From contig JBOHGM010000004.1 of assembly GCA_050699435.1 (NCBI GenBank), forward strand, positions 31,460-95,459: a DNA stretch of 64,000 nucleotides. The letters run 5' to 3'. Shown here piece by piece: positions 51,751 through 60,435 of the stretch; position 1 is the stretch's first letter, and each line of letters opens with the position of its first letter. The position numbers were made by a program, and so were the translations under genes. The notes under the pieces were generated by a model. The model saw only the letters and a list, made by a program, of their open reading frames with translations, was not told where the DNA came from and searched no databases. This DNA comes from GCA-003244245 sp050699435. GTDB lineage: Bacteria; Actinomycetota; Actinomycetes; Mycobacteriales; Pseudonocardiaceae.

Positions 51751-53289
51751 TCAGTTCACCCGGCGCTCCCGTCCCTTCCAATACTCCTGGCGCAGCTTGA
51801 ACTTCTGGATCTTTCCGGTGGCGGTACGCGGGATCTCCGGACGGAACTCCACCGATGTCGGCGCTTTGTAGCCGGTCAGCCGCTCCTTGCAGTGTTTGAT
51901 GATCTCGCTCTCGGTGACCTGCTCGCCCTCGGCAACCACCACCAGCGCCTTGATCGTCTCGCCCCAGCGCTCGGAGGGGACACCGATCACCGCAACCTCG
52001 GCCACCGCCGGGTGGCTGAACACGCAGTCCTCCACCTCGATCGACGAGACGTTCTCGCCACCGGTGATGATCACATCCTTCTTCCGGTCCGAGATCGACA
52101 GGTAACCATCGTCGTCCACCGTTCCGCCGTCGCCGGTGTGGAACCAGCCGTCGACCAGTACGTCACTGGTGGCCTCCGGATTGTCCCAATAGCCAGCCAT
52201 GACCACGTTGGAGCGAGCCAGTACCTCCCCGGACTGCGCGGTGTCGAGCTGCACCCCCAGTGCAGGGGCACCGGCTCGGGACAACCTGCGGGCGTGCTCC
52301 TCGGCGGGCAGATCGTCATCGGCCGCGGCGCTGCGGTTGAAGGTGAGCAGCGGAGCGGTCTCGGTCAGCCCGTAGAGCTGCGTGAACTCCCAGCCCAGTT
52401 CCTCGCTGATCCGCTGGATGGTCGTGGTGGGCGGCGGCGCACCCGCGCAGACCAGGCGAACCGTCCCGCGGCCGGGGATCTCGCCCGCCCAGTCCGCGGC
52501 CGCATCGAGCACCGCATTCCACACCGCCGGTGCACCGCACATCAGGGTCACGCCGTGCTGGTCGATCCGCCGCAGGATCTCCGCACCGGCCACCTTGCGC
52601 AGCACGATCTGCTTGGCCCCCAGCCCAGCGAGTCCGATCGGCATGCCCCAGCCATTGCAGTGGAACATCGGCAGGGTGTGCAGGTAGACGTCACGTTCCC
52701 AGGCCCGGATGTGCATCGCGAAGGTCACCGCATTGATCCAGATGTTGCGGTGGGTCAGCTGCACCCCCTTGGGCCGCGCGGTGGTGCCCGAGGTGTAGTT
52801 GATCGTGGCCGTGGCGTCCTCGTCGGGCTCGGCCCACGGGCGTGGCTCGGTGTCGAAGCGCATCAGGAGTTCCTCGGTCTCGTCGCCCAGCACGAATCGG
52901 TGCGGGACGGTCACCCCTTTGAGCGTCTCATCAAGCTCGGGGTCGACCAGCAGCACTGACGATCCGCTGTGCGCGAGGATGTAGCTCACCTCCTCGGAGC
53001 GGAGCCGGAAGTTCACCGGCACGCAGATCCGGCCGCTGGCGGGCACGGCGTGCAGCAGTTCGATCAACCGGGCCGAGTTATGGCTGACCACGGCCACCCG
53101 CTCGTCCTGGCCCACCCCGAGCGCATCCAGGCCGGCCTGCCAGGCGCGGGCCCGTCTGCCCAACTCCCGAAAAGTCAGCGTGGGTACCGGTGGGGCCGGC
53201 TGCGCAGGTTCGTCCACGACCGCGACGGACCGCGCGAACGCCGTCTCACCGCGAGCGAGGAAGTCGGCGACGGTCAGGGGCACTCGCAT
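51751..53289 (-). CDS. AMP-dependent acyl-CoA synthetase
   Basis: The ATG at 53289 has GGAGG seven bases upstream. The 512-residue ligase has Y-T-S-G-T-T-A-R-P-K-G-V, Y-G-L-T-E-T, W-F-H-T-G-D and the final T-G-K-I-Q-K-F lysine motif, all needed for acyl-adenylate and CoA thioester formation. It resembles the medium/long-chain acyl-CoA ligases of the FadD or AlkK group. The substrate is not predicted. The gene lies between moxR and aconitase, where mycobacteria have other genes. Confidence 0.9.
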   Translation of the reverse strand: MRVPLTVADFLARGETAFARSVAVVDEPAQPAPPVPTLTFRELGRRARAWQAGLDALGVGQDERVAVVSHNSARLIELLHAVPASGRICVPVNFRLRSEEVSYILAHSGSSVLLVDPELDETLKGVTVPHRFVLGDETEELLMRFDTEPRPWAEPDEDATATINYTSGTTARPKGVQLTHRNIWINAVTFAMHIRAWERDVYLHTLPMFHCNGWGMPIGLAGLGAKQIVLRKVAGAEILRRIDQHGVTLMCGAPAVWNAVLDAAADWAGEIPGRGTVRLVCAGAPPPTTTIQRISEELGWEFTQLYGLTETAPLLTFNRSAAADDDLPAEEHARRLSRAGAPALGVQLDTAQSGEVLARSNVVMAGYWDNPEATSDVLVDGWFHTGDGGTVDDDGYLSISDRKKDVIITGGENVSSIEVEDCVFSHPAVAEVAVIGVPSERWGETIKALVVVAEGEQVTESEIIKHCKERLTGYKAPTSVEFRPEIPRTATGKIQKFKLRQEYWKGRERRVN

Positions 53290-53702
53290 GCTGCTACCTC
53301 CAGTCAGCGCATCAGGTCGCACGCCCGACCCAGGCTACTGAGACTCGAGCAGCTCTGTTTCGGTCGCGGGGAAATCGGAGCCCTTCAGACTGAGACTCGG
53401 CGACCGCGGAAAAGCGTTGCGCACCGTCGGTATTATTCAGAATCAGGACAGTGACTTCACAAGTCCCACTTGGCCCGATTTCGCGAGCTATGCCGAAGTT
53501 TATGGATATCAGGCTGACGGCTATGCCTTCGTCCGTAGCTACTCAGCGGGGTTCGGGTGGTAGCCGGCCTCGGTGGTGAGGGACGAGCGTACCGTTAAAG
53601 AGCGAGGACAGCCCGCACGTCGGGCTATTGATAGGCTCAGACTCGCTCCTCCGTCGATGCACGCTCATGCGCCAGTCCCTCGTCACGACACCGGAGTTGC
53701 CC
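53290..53702. other. Divergent region between acyl-CoA ligase and aconitase with ORF remnant
   Basis: An open forward frame without a conventional start runs from 53342 to the TAG at 53561-53563 and ends W-P-D-F-A-S-Y-A-E-V-Y-G-Y-Q-A-D-G-Y-A. Its base composition is less GC-rich than the flanks. It may be the tail of a lost gene or a short protein using TTG. A short inverted repeat AGCCCG-CACGT-CGGGCT lies at 53608-53624 ahead of aconitase. No iron box was seen here. Confidence 0.35.
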
Positions 53703-56543
53703 GTGACCCGAGCAGCACACAGCACCGACAGCTTCGGTGCCCGCAGTTCTCTCCTCGTCGGCGATGCCTCCTACGAGGTCTTCCGCCTCGCCGCGCTCGA
53801 CGATGCGGCAGGAACTTCGTGGCGCGTGTTGCCCTACAGTCTGAAGGTGCTGCTGGAGAACCTGCTACGGCTCGAGGATGGTACGAACGTCACCAAGGAG
53901 CACATCGAGGCGCTGGTCAGCTGGGACGCGCGGGCCGAGCCGTCTACCGAGATCCAGTTCACGCCAGCCCGGGTGATCATGCAGGACTTCACCGGGGTGC
54001 CCTGCGTGGTTGACCTGGCCACCATGCGTGAGGCGGTTGCCAACCTCGGCGGTGACCCGCAGGCGGTGAACCCGCTCACCCCCGCCGAGCTGGTCATCGA
54101 TCACTCCGTGATCGCCGACGTGTTCGGCCGTCCGGATGCCTTCGAACGCAACGTCACCCTCGAGTACCAGCGAAACCGGGAGCGTTACCAGTTCCTGCGC
54201 TGGGGCCAGGGTGCTTTCCGCGAGTTCAAGGTCGTCCCGCCAGGAACCGGCATCGTGCATCAGGTCAACATCGAGTACCTGGCACGCACCGTGATGACCC
54301 GAAACGGCCAGGCGTACCCGGACACGGTGGTCGGTACCGACAGTCACACCACGATGGTCAACGGGCTGGGTGTGCTCGGCTGGGGCGTGGGCGGCATCGA
54401 GGCCGAAGCTGCGATGCTCGGCCAGCCGGTGTCGATGCTCATCCCGCAGGTGCTGGGCTTCAAGCTCACCGGCTCCATTCCCACCGGGGCGACCGCCACC
54501 GACGTCGTGCTGACCATCACGGAGATGCTGCGCCGCCGCGGGGTGGTCGGGAAGTTCGTCGAGTTCTACGGCGCGGGCGTGGCCCGGGTGCCGCTGGCGA
54601 ACCGGGCCACTATCGGCAACATGAGCCCGGAGTTCGGCTCCACCTGCGCGATCTTTCCGATCGACGACGAGACCATCCGGTACTTGACGCTCACCGGCCG
54701 CTCCCCGGAACAACTCGCCCTGGTCGAGACCTACGCCAAAGAGCAGGGCCTCTGGCATGACCCGACCCACGAGGCCGGCTACTCCGAGTACCTGGAGCTG
54801 GACCTGTCCACCGTGGTGCCGTCCATCGCCGGGCCCAAGCGCCCGCAGGACCGCATCGCGCTCTCCGACGCCAAAAACGCCTTCCGCCAGGCTCTGGTCG
54901 ACTACGCCGCCGACGAGGAGTCCGCCGTGGACGAGGCAGGCATCGAGTCCTTCCCGGCCAGCGATGCACCTGCGGTGAGTAGCGGCAACCGCGGCGGCGC
55001 GCCGCACACGACGATCTCCGCAGCGGCCGATGCGCAGGCCCGCAGCGATCTTCCCACCCTGATACGCACCGCTAACGGCGCCACGTACGAGATCGACCAT
55101 GGCGCCGTGGTGATCGCCTCGATCACCTCGTGCACCAACACGTCCAACCCGTCGGTGATGATCGGCGCCGCGCTGCTGGCCCGCAACGCCGTGGAGCGCG
55201 GCCTGACCACCAAGCCGTGGGTGAAGACGTCGCTGGCGCCCGGCTCCCAGGTAGTCACTAACTACTACGAGAAGTCCGGCCTGTGGCCGTACCTGGAGAA
55301 GCTGGGGTTTCACCTGGTCGGTTACGGCTGCACCACCTGCATCGGCAACTCGGGACCCCTGCTCGAGGAGGTCTCGCGGGCCGTGCGCGACTCCGACCTC
55401 GCGGTGGTCAGCGTGTTGTCGGGGAACCGGAACTTCGAGGGCCGGATCAATCCGGATGTGAAAATGAACTATCTGGCCTCCCCCCCGCTCGTGATCGCCT
55501 ATGCGCTGGCCGGGACCATGGACTTCGACTTCGAACGCAACCCGCTGGGACACGACCGGGACGGCAGCCCGGTCTACCTCACCGATATCTGGCCCGCACC
55601 TGAGGAGATCCAGCGGGTGATCGAGTCCGCGATCAGCCAGGAGATGTTCACCAAGGACTACGCCGATGTCTATACCGGGGACGCCCGGTGGCAGTCCCTC
55701 CCGACCCCGGAGGGTGAGACCTTCACCTGGGACCCGGAGTCGACCTACGTCCGCAAGCCGCCGTACTTCGAGGGCATCACGGCCACGCCGCAGCCGGTGC
55801 AGGACATCACCGGCGCCCGGGTCCTGGCGCTGCTGGGCGACTCGGTGACCACCGACCACATCTCCCCTGCCGGGGCGATCAAGGCGGACTCCCCTGCCGG
55901 GCGTTACCTCGCCGAACGTGGCGTGCAGCGCAAGGACTTCAACTCCTACGGATCGCGCCGCGGCAACCACGAGGTGATGATCCGCGGCACGTTCGCCAAC
56001 ATCCGGTTGCGCAACCTGCTGCTGGACTCGATCTCCGGCACTCCGGTCAGTGGTGGCTTCACCCGCGACTTCACCATGGGCGGGGAGCAGGCGTTCATCT
56101 ATGACGCGGCGCAGCACTACGCGCAGGCCGGCATCCCGCTGGTGATCCTGGGCGGCAAGGAATACGGATCCGGGTCGTCCCGGGACTGGGCAGCCAAGGG
56201 CACCCGGCTGCTCGGGGTGCGCGCGGTGATCGCCGAGTCCTTCGAGCGCATCCACCGCTCCAACCTGATCGGGATGGGCGTACTGCCCCTGCAGTTCCCG
56301 GCTGGCGAGTCGGCCTCGTCGCTGGGCCTGGACGGCACCGAGACCTTCGACATCACCGGCGTCACCGTGCTGGATGAGGGCAGCACTCCGCGCACCGTGC
56401 AGGTCACCGCGACCCGCGAAGGGAGCACACCGGTGGAGTTTCATGCCGTGCTACGCATCGACACGCCCAGCGAGGCCGACTACTACCGCAACGGCGGAAT
56501 CCTGAAGTACGTGCTGCGAGCCATGGCGCGCCGTACCTCGTGA
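53703..56543 (+). CDS. acnA: Aconitate hydratase A
   Basis: The GTG at 53703, with CGGAG about eight bases upstream, gives a 946-residue enzyme. Iron-sulfur cluster cysteines are in S-C-T-N-T-S and G-C-T-T-C-I-G-N-S-G, and the swivel domain contains G-S-R-R-G-N-H-E-V-M and G-S-G-S-S-R-D-W-A-A-K-G. It interconverts citrate and isocitrate in the TCA cycle. The region matches the AcnA/IRP1-type length. It is at the end of the block that resembles mycobacterial Rv1475c-Rv1488. Confidence 0.96.
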   Translation: MTRAAHSTDSFGARSSLLVGDASYEVFRLAALDDAAGTSWRVLPYSLKVLLENLLRLEDGTNVTKEHIEALVSWDARAEPSTEIQFTPARVIMQDFTGVPCVVDLATMREAVANLGGDPQAVNPLTPAELVIDHSVIADVFGRPDAFERNVTLEYQRNRERYQFLRWGQGAFREFKVVPPGTGIVHQVNIEYLARTVMTRNGQAYPDTVVGTDSHTTMVNGLGVLGWGVGGIEAEAAMLGQPVSMLIPQVLGFKLTGSIPTGATATDVVLTITEMLRRRGVVGKFVEFYGAGVARVPLANRATIGNMSPEFGSTCAIFPIDDETIRYLTLTGRSPEQLALVETYAKEQGLWHDPTHEAGYSEYLELDLSTVVPSIAGPKRPQDRIALSDAKNAFRQALVDYAADEESAVDEAGIESFPASDAPAVSSGNRGGAPHTTISAAADAQARSDLPTLIRTANGATYEIDHGAVVIASITSCTNTSNPSVMIGAALLARNAVERGLTTKPWVKTSLAPGSQVVTNYYEKSGLWPYLEKLGFHLVGYGCTTCIGNSGPLLEEVSRAVRDSDLAVVSVLSGNRNFEGRINPDVKMNYLASPPLVIAYALAGTMDFDFERNPLGHDRDGSPVYLTDIWPAPEEIQRVIESAISQEMFTKDYADVYTGDARWQSLPTPEGETFTWDPESTYVRKPPYFEGITATPQPVQDITGARVLALLGDSVTTDHISPAGAIKADSPAGRYLAERGVQRKDFNSYGSRRGNHEVMIRGTFANIRLRNLLLDSISGTPVSGGFTRDFTMGGEQAFIYDAAQHYAQAGIPLVILGGKEYGSGSSRDWAAKGTRLLGVRAVIAESFERIHRSNLIGMGVLPLQFPAGESASSLGLDGTETFDITGVTVLDEGSTPRTVQVTATREGSTPVEFHAVLRIDTPSEADYYRNGGILKYVLRAMARRTS

Positions 56544-56556
56544 GTGGCGTTGCGGG

Positions 56557-56887
56557 CTATTGAACCACCCCCACCCCCGATGACACCACCACCTTGGCCA
56601 TCCCCACCGGCACCCCCGTCCTGATCACCCGACGCGTCACCACCACCCCCGACGAGCGCCCGGTCGCGATGGAAGATGCCCGACGCTGCGCGCCGGTCGG
56701 CCACGGCCGCCCACCACGCCGCCCGAGCCAGGCACAGCAGCGGATGCTGCGAGGTGTCGGCGCCCGCGCGGGCCGCCGAGGCTTCGCGTGCGCACGTCGC
56801 GGCGTCGCGAGTATGGACCATGTCGGGGAACATTCCGACCGCGAACCGCAGCGAGCGCCCGGCGAGCGGAACCATCGGATCGATCAT
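56557..56887 (-). pseudogene. Possible frameshifted hypothetical gene
   Basis: The frame from the ATG at 56887 (AAGGAAGG upstream) reads M-I-D-P-M-V-P-L-A-G-R-S-L-R-F-A-V-G-M-F and is convincing for about 75 residues. It then becomes glycine-rich, while a frame one base off reads V-V-V-T-R-R-V-I-R-T-G-V-P-V-G-M and ends at 56557. A frameshift around 56650 would join them. No family is recognised. The rest of 56544-57011 holds nothing else I can support. Confidence 0.3.
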
Positions 56888-57011
56888 CGGGAGGTGACCT
56901 TCCTTGTGTAGTGCGAGAACGGCTAAGCAGGACATTGCTCAGCTCAGGCTGGGGCCAACACGGCCGGTTGAACATCAGCACGGTTGAACATCAGCACGAC
57001 AATGTGCGCTG

Positions 57012-57275
57012 TCATTCGACTATCTCGTCAGCATTGCGCACGTCATGCTCGTCGCGTTCGGCGAGGATGCGGATCTTCTGATGGGTGGTGATGTAGCCAC
57101 AATCGCAATCAAGCAGATCACCGGTGCTACTCGCTGTGCACCGCCCGCGAATCCGAGACCGACCATCCTCATTCGTTTCTTGCTCGGCCTCATCGGCGGA
57201 ATCAGCCGACCCGATGAGCGGGAAAATGAGGACCTGGCCAGCGTGGGACGCTGATACCCGGGCATCCGAACTCAT
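57012..57275 (-). CDS. Small protein with LLDCDCG motif
   Basis: The 87-residue product starts at the ATG that overlaps the stop of the upstream HTH gene, with GGGAGG before it. It contains S-T-G-D-L-L-D-C-D-C-G-Y-I-T-T-H-Q, where the C-x-C pair may bind metal, and an acidic C-terminus. A decayed second copy lies at about 59100-59320. No known family is recognised. Confidence 0.6.
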   Translation of the reverse strand: MSSDARVSASHAGQVLIFPLIGSADSADEAEQETNEDGRSRIRGRCTASSTGDLLDCDCGYITTHQKIRILAERDEHDVRNADEIVE

Positions 57276-57619
57276 CGGGCCTCCCCGGACCATGACGAGC
57301 GTGTGCCACCTCGGGCTCGCAGAGTGACTCCGGCCTGCAACAGCACCCGGCGGATGCTGCTGTAGGAACAGCCGGTCAGCTCGGCCAGCTCGCGCAGGGT
57401 GGCGCCCCGCTGGTACTGGTTGATGACCAATGGGGTTTGCTCGACCGGCAGCGGACGCGGGGTCCGTAGACGCACTCCGGCCTCGGTGAGCACTCGCCGC
57501 AGCACCCGGCGATCACGGCCAGTCTGGCGGGACAGCTCCTCGATCGACACCCCGGCGCGGTAGCGCGCCGACAAGGCGGCAACCTCGGAATCGGCAAAAC
57601 GGATCCTGGTGGTGGTCAT
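57272..57619 (-). CDS. Double helix-turn-helix protein
   Basis: The 115-residue protein has two helix-turn-helix segments of the Hin/resolvase type: V-S-I-E-E-L-S-R-Q-T-G-R-D-R-R-V-L-R-R near residues 25-43 and A-T-L-R-E-L-A-E-L-T-G-C-S-Y-S-S-I-R-R near 70-88. There is no catalytic recombinase domain, so it is a small DNA-binding protein. The start overlaps the stop of the small membrane gene, and the stop overlaps the next start, so four genes (57903-58367 and 57012-57843) look co-translated. Confidence 0.8.
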   Translation of the reverse strand: MTTTRIRFADSEVAALSARYRAGVSIEELSRQTGRDRRVLRRVLTEAGVRLRTPRPLPVEQTPLVINQYQRGATLRELAELTGCSYSSIRRVLLQAGVTLRARGGTRSSWSGEAR

Positions 57620-57843
57620 GGCGAGGGTGGTCCCTGGTGCGGGGCTGGATTCACCGCCCGGGCGGCCCGGCGCTTGGCCAGCCACGCCTCCCACACCTTC
57701 GCCCACAGGTAGAGAAACGCGATGAACACCGACCACCGCAGGACAAACCACCACCAGCCTCCGTAATACTCGTCCAGGAACCCACTCACCAACACCACCG
57801 GGAGCAGTCCCAGCACCATCAACTTGCGTCTTGTGTTCGTCAA
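57616..57843 (-). CDS. Small two-helix membrane protein
   Basis: This 75-residue protein has two membrane segments (about residues 8-21 and 30-47) around the aromatic stretch E-Y-Y-G-G-W-W-W-F, then a basic tail. GAGGGAGTG lies upstream of the ATG. It overlaps the HTH gene by four bases. Its role is unknown. Confidence 0.7.
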   Translation of the reverse strand: MTNTRRKLMVLGLLPVVLVSGFLDEYYGGWWWFVLRWSVFIAFLYLWAKVWEAWLAKRRAARAVNPAPHQGPPSP

Positions 57844-57902
57844 TTCACTCCCTCGATTTCTACAAGACTCTGGCCGGGTTGGCCTACAGGGCTGTGGGCT
57901 GG

Positions 57903-58367
57903 TCAGCGCAGCCTCGTCGCGCGCATCGTCGAGATATCGACGAGTTCAAGTGATCCGGCGCCAGAGTGCGGACGCTGCACGAGGACGTGGCGGCCATAGC
58001 TACCTCGGTCCCCGTCGAACGGGTAGGGCTCGAGGCGCACGGCTCGCTGCACCACACCTCGTTTGGTGAACACGATGACCCCGCCGTCGTCGTAGGGGGT
58101 GTAGCTGCCGGACACGACGATCGCCGCGCCGAGGTCGGACTCGATGAGGTGCAGCGAGGGCGGGCCGGGAAAGACATGCACCCGATCCCAGTCACCCCCT
58201 GCAAGTTCCCGGAACGACACCGGAGCACCGTCGCGGATGACCTGCTGGGCACGGGCCAGCAACTGCGGGTCCTCCCGTAACGGGATACCGCCGCTGCCGC
58301 ACCCCGAGACGACCAGCACCACCGCGATCAGGGCCGACCCGACCGCCGTCCGACGGTCGCTGCTCAT
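57903..58367 (-). CDS. Putative lipoprotein
   Basis: The ATG at 58367 gives a 154-residue protein with a signal peptide and the lipobox V-V-S-G-C at residues about 21-25. The mature part includes F-P-G-P-P-S-L-H-L-I and ends R-H-V-L-V-Q-R-P. It should be anchored on the outer face of the membrane. A partial duplicate of its 3' end lies just upstream at about 58480-58570. Its neighbours are small membrane and DNA-binding proteins; no function is recognised. Confidence 0.75.
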   Translation of the reverse strand: MSSDRRTAVGSALIAVVLVVSGCGSGGIPLREDPQLLARAQQVIRDGAPVSFRELAGGDWDRVHVFPGPPSLHLIESDLGAAIVVSGSYTPYDDGGVIVFTKRGVVQRAVRLEPYPFDGDRGSYGRHVLVQRPHSGAGSLELVDISTMRATRLR

Positions 58368-58479
58368 TGCCCACCATGTCCCGTCCGGTGACACACACCC
58401 GTCGCGATCCGCCCCCGCTCGGCGGACCGAGGCCCAGCAATCCAGTGGCGACTCCCTCGCCTCAGCACGCCCTGGCCTC

Positions 58480-58570
58480 GGAGCGCGGATTGTGGTGATG
58501 TCGGTGAGTTCCCGTGATCGGGTGTGCGGGCGCGGGCGCTGCACGAGGATGTGGCGGCCGTAGCAGCAGC
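58480..58570 (-). pseudogene. Partial duplicate of lipoprotein 3' end
   Basis: The reverse frame reads G-R-H-I-L-V-Q-R-P-R-P-H-T-R-S-R-E-L-T-D-I-T-T-I, which aligns with the C-terminus of the downstream lipoprotein (G-R-H-V-L-V-Q-R-P-H-S-G-A-G-S-L-E-L-V-D-I-S-T). No signal peptide or start belongs to this copy. It is a remnant of a local duplication. Confidence 0.6.
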
Positions 58571-58601
58571 ACTGGCAGTACCAGCCAGGCCACCCGGCCG
58601 G

Positions 58602-59075
58602 TCACCGACTGCTCCGCACACGCCGGGCACGCTGGATGCGGTGGTACCAGAACAACCCGATCACCGACCCCAGCACCGAGCCGACCGACGCCGACGGGCC
58701 GACCCCCAGGTGCGAGAGCCCCACCAGCGCAGGCGCCCAGACCGCGGCCAGGATCACCCACGCCGACACCGGCCTGTCCTCGGTGCCGGGTCGGTGCCGC
58801 CGCAGCATGACCAGTCCCACCAGCATCAGCACCAGGGTGAACACGACCATTCCGACCCGATCCCCGAAACCAGCCACCCACAGCACGAAACTCCCCGTGG
58901 CAAGCAGGAAATACGTCCCCACCGGCCGGGTGAGTGGTTGCTGCCAGAAACGGCCGATCAGCACCAGGAACAGACCCGGCACCACCACCGCCAGAACGTA
59001 GGTCAGAACAGCAGAGATCACCACGGCGCCGGCGCTGAGCGGGTCGGCGAGAGCGGTGTGGGCAAAGACGAACAT
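58602..59075 (-). CDS. Four-helix membrane protein
   Basis: The 157-residue protein has about five hydrophobic segments: residues 17-40, 55-70, 76-90, 103-120 and 130-145. The ATG at 59075 has GAGGGG five bases upstream. It is flanked by decayed duplicates on both sides but is itself intact. No known family is recognised. Confidence 0.7.
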   Translation of the reverse strand: MFVFAHTALADPLSAGAVVISAVLTYVLAVVVPGLFLVLIGRFWQQPLTRPVGTYFLLATGSFVLWVAGFGDRVGMVVFTLVLMLVGLVMLRRHRPGTEDRPVSAWVILAAVWAPALVGLSHLGVGPSASVGSVLGSVIGLFWYHRIQRARRVRSSR

Positions 59076-59099
59076 GATCCCCTCGTGTGCGAGTGCTGG

Positions 59100-59230
59100 G
59101 TGTGGTTGTCGAGCAAGGTGAGAAGAGCGGTTTCATCTGGTCGGTGACGTCGCCGCAGTCGCAGTCCAGGAGATCACCGATGGGTGCTCGCTGTGCACCG
59201 TCCGCGAACCGGATACCGACCATTCTCGTT
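59100..59230 (-). pseudogene. Decayed copy of the LLDCDCG gene
   Basis: The reverse strand still encodes R-G-R-C-T-A-S and, one frame away, G-D-L-L-D-C-D-C-G-D-V-T-D-Q, so the copy carries a one-base shift relative to the gene at 57012-57275. Flanking bases (ACGCTGATACCCGGGCATC) are shared by both copies, which marks the duplicated unit. Confidence 0.6.
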
Positions 59231-59508
59231 CATTTCTTGCTTCGCCTCGGTGGGGGAATCAACCCGGTCCGATGACCGGGAAGGTGCGGACCTGGCCAGT
59301 GCGCAACGCTGATACCCGGGCATCGGGTCTGCTCGACCGGGCGCGGGCGCCGGGTCCGTAGCCGCACCCCGGCCTCGCTCAGCACCCGGCGCAGCACCCG
59401 GCGATCACGGCCGGTGTGCCGGGACAGCCCCTCGATCGACACCCCAGCGCGGTACCGCGACGACAGGGCGGCAACCTCGCCATCAGCACAACGGATTCTG
59501 GTGGTCAT
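59230..59508 (-). CDS. Truncated HTH protein, duplicate copy
   Basis: The 92-residue frame starts with an ATG that overlaps the previous stop and matches the HTH protein at 57272-57619 through the first helix-turn-helix (V-S-I-E-G-L-S-R-H-T-G-R-D-R-R-V-L-R-R). After V-E-Q-T the second helix-turn-helix is missing: a deletion joins directly into the duplicated LLDCDCG region in another frame. It may still bind DNA with the first motif, but is probably degenerate. Confidence 0.55.
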   Translation of the reverse strand: MTTRIRCADGEVAALSSRYRAGVSIEGLSRHTGRDRRVLRRVLSEAGVRLRTRRPRPVEQTRCPGISVAHWPGPHLPGHRTGLIPPPRRSKK

Positions 59509-60000
59509 GGCGAGGGTGGTCCCTGCCCCAGCAGTGCGTACCGGGCCTGCCCGGTATGGGTGACACACACCCGTCGCGATCCGCCCGCGCTCGGCGGACC
59601 GAGCCCCAGCAACCCCGCGGCGATCAGCTCGTCGAACGTGTCCGCGAGATAGTCGGCGACCGGGCACCCCTGCGTCGACATAGTCACCGCAGTCACCGCC
59701 CAGCTTGACCACGGCGCCGTCGTGCGCCCGGTTCAGCGCGTGCCATTCCCTCGCCTCTGCACGCCTGGCCCAATCCGGCATCGACGGGAACGCGGCCGGA
59801 GACCGCGCCGTGCGCTCGGCGGGCTCGCACGCCGGGCAGACCGCGAGGCTCGGCGCCACCGCAAACGTCGGGGTCCGCTCAGCGGGCAACTCCCGCCCGC
59901 ACACCGTGACCAGAGCCGCAAAGGTCGCAGCCGGGTCGGCGAGGACATGCCCAAAGGAATCACCCGGATCGAACACCCACCGAAGACCGTCCCCGCTCAC
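59505..60000 (-). pseudogene. Frameshifted actinobacterial small protein gene
   Basis: The frame from the ATG at 60000 encodes V-C-G-R-E-L-P and C-P-A-C, a possible zinc site, then G-G-D-C-G-D-Y-V-D-A-G. A different frame continues C-P-V-A-D-Y-L-A-D-T-F-D-E-L-I-A-A-G and R-R-V-C-V-T-H-T-G-Q-A-R-Y to a stop at 59505. The neighbour at 60055-60363 has both parts in one frame (E-H-Y-V-E-N-G-R-P and F-L-A-D-S-V-T-A-L-I), so one base has been gained here, most simply in the GGGG run at 59667-59670. The total length is 496 bases, one over a multiple of three. A sequencing error is also possible. Confidence 0.65.
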
Positions 60001-60054
60001 CGGCTCGTCATCCCGTCACCGACCGCGCCCGGATAAGCAGGGAGCCCCTGCCGG

Positions 60055-60363
60055 TCACACAACGCCTCGTAACGCGCCCGCCCGCCCGCTCGCGGTAACC
60101 AGGACCGGCCGCGTCGTGTCACACAGGGCGGGGGCGAGATCGCCCAGCGTGAGGTGCCCGACCTCGATCAGCGCCGTGACACTATCCGCGAGAAACGGCA
60201 ACAAAGGTCGCCCGTTCTCCACATAATGCTCCCCCAGGCTGCGGACACGGGACTCCGGGCGCCCGCACACCCGCCACAGCGCGAGGAAGTCGGTCAGGTC
60301 TGTCCCGGTCAATGGTTCGCGGTGGCGCCAGCCCTGCGACACGGCTCTCGACTCCTTACTCAC
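60055..60363 (-). CDS. Intact paralogue of the frameshifted small protein
   Basis: The GTG at 60363 gives 102 residues: W-R-V-C-G-R-P-E-S-R-V-R, H-Y-V-E-N-G-R-P-L-L-P-F-L-A-D-S-V-T-A-L-I-E, and a C-terminal R-P-V-L-V-T-A-S-G-R-A-G. It aligns with the frameshifted gene that follows it. The family is common in actinomycete accessory regions; its function is not known to me. Confidence 0.6.
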   Translation of the reverse strand: MSKESRAVSQGWRHREPLTGTDLTDFLALWRVCGRPESRVRSLGEHYVENGRPLLPFLADSVTALIEVGHLTLGDLAPALCDTTRPVLVTASGRAGALRGVV

Positions 60364-60435
60364 TGCCCCGGTCCTTTCCGAGTTTCGGTTGATTCGGCGG
60401 CCTTTTCCCTCACACCGGGCATGGACCACCACCGG

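Noticed and set aside
53865..56444. 859-residue minus-strand open frame opposite aconitase
   Set aside because: It is rich in R, H, G and D, without domains, and is explained by GC-rich codon use of the real aconitase on the other strand.
59230..60000. Single 256-residue protein fusing a zinc-like domain to the HTH copy
   Set aside because: The conserved middle (F-L-A-D-x-x-x-x-L-I, V-C-V-T-H-T-G-Q-A) is in another frame, and the HTH copy has its own ATGA-coupled start. The fusion is an accident of open frames.
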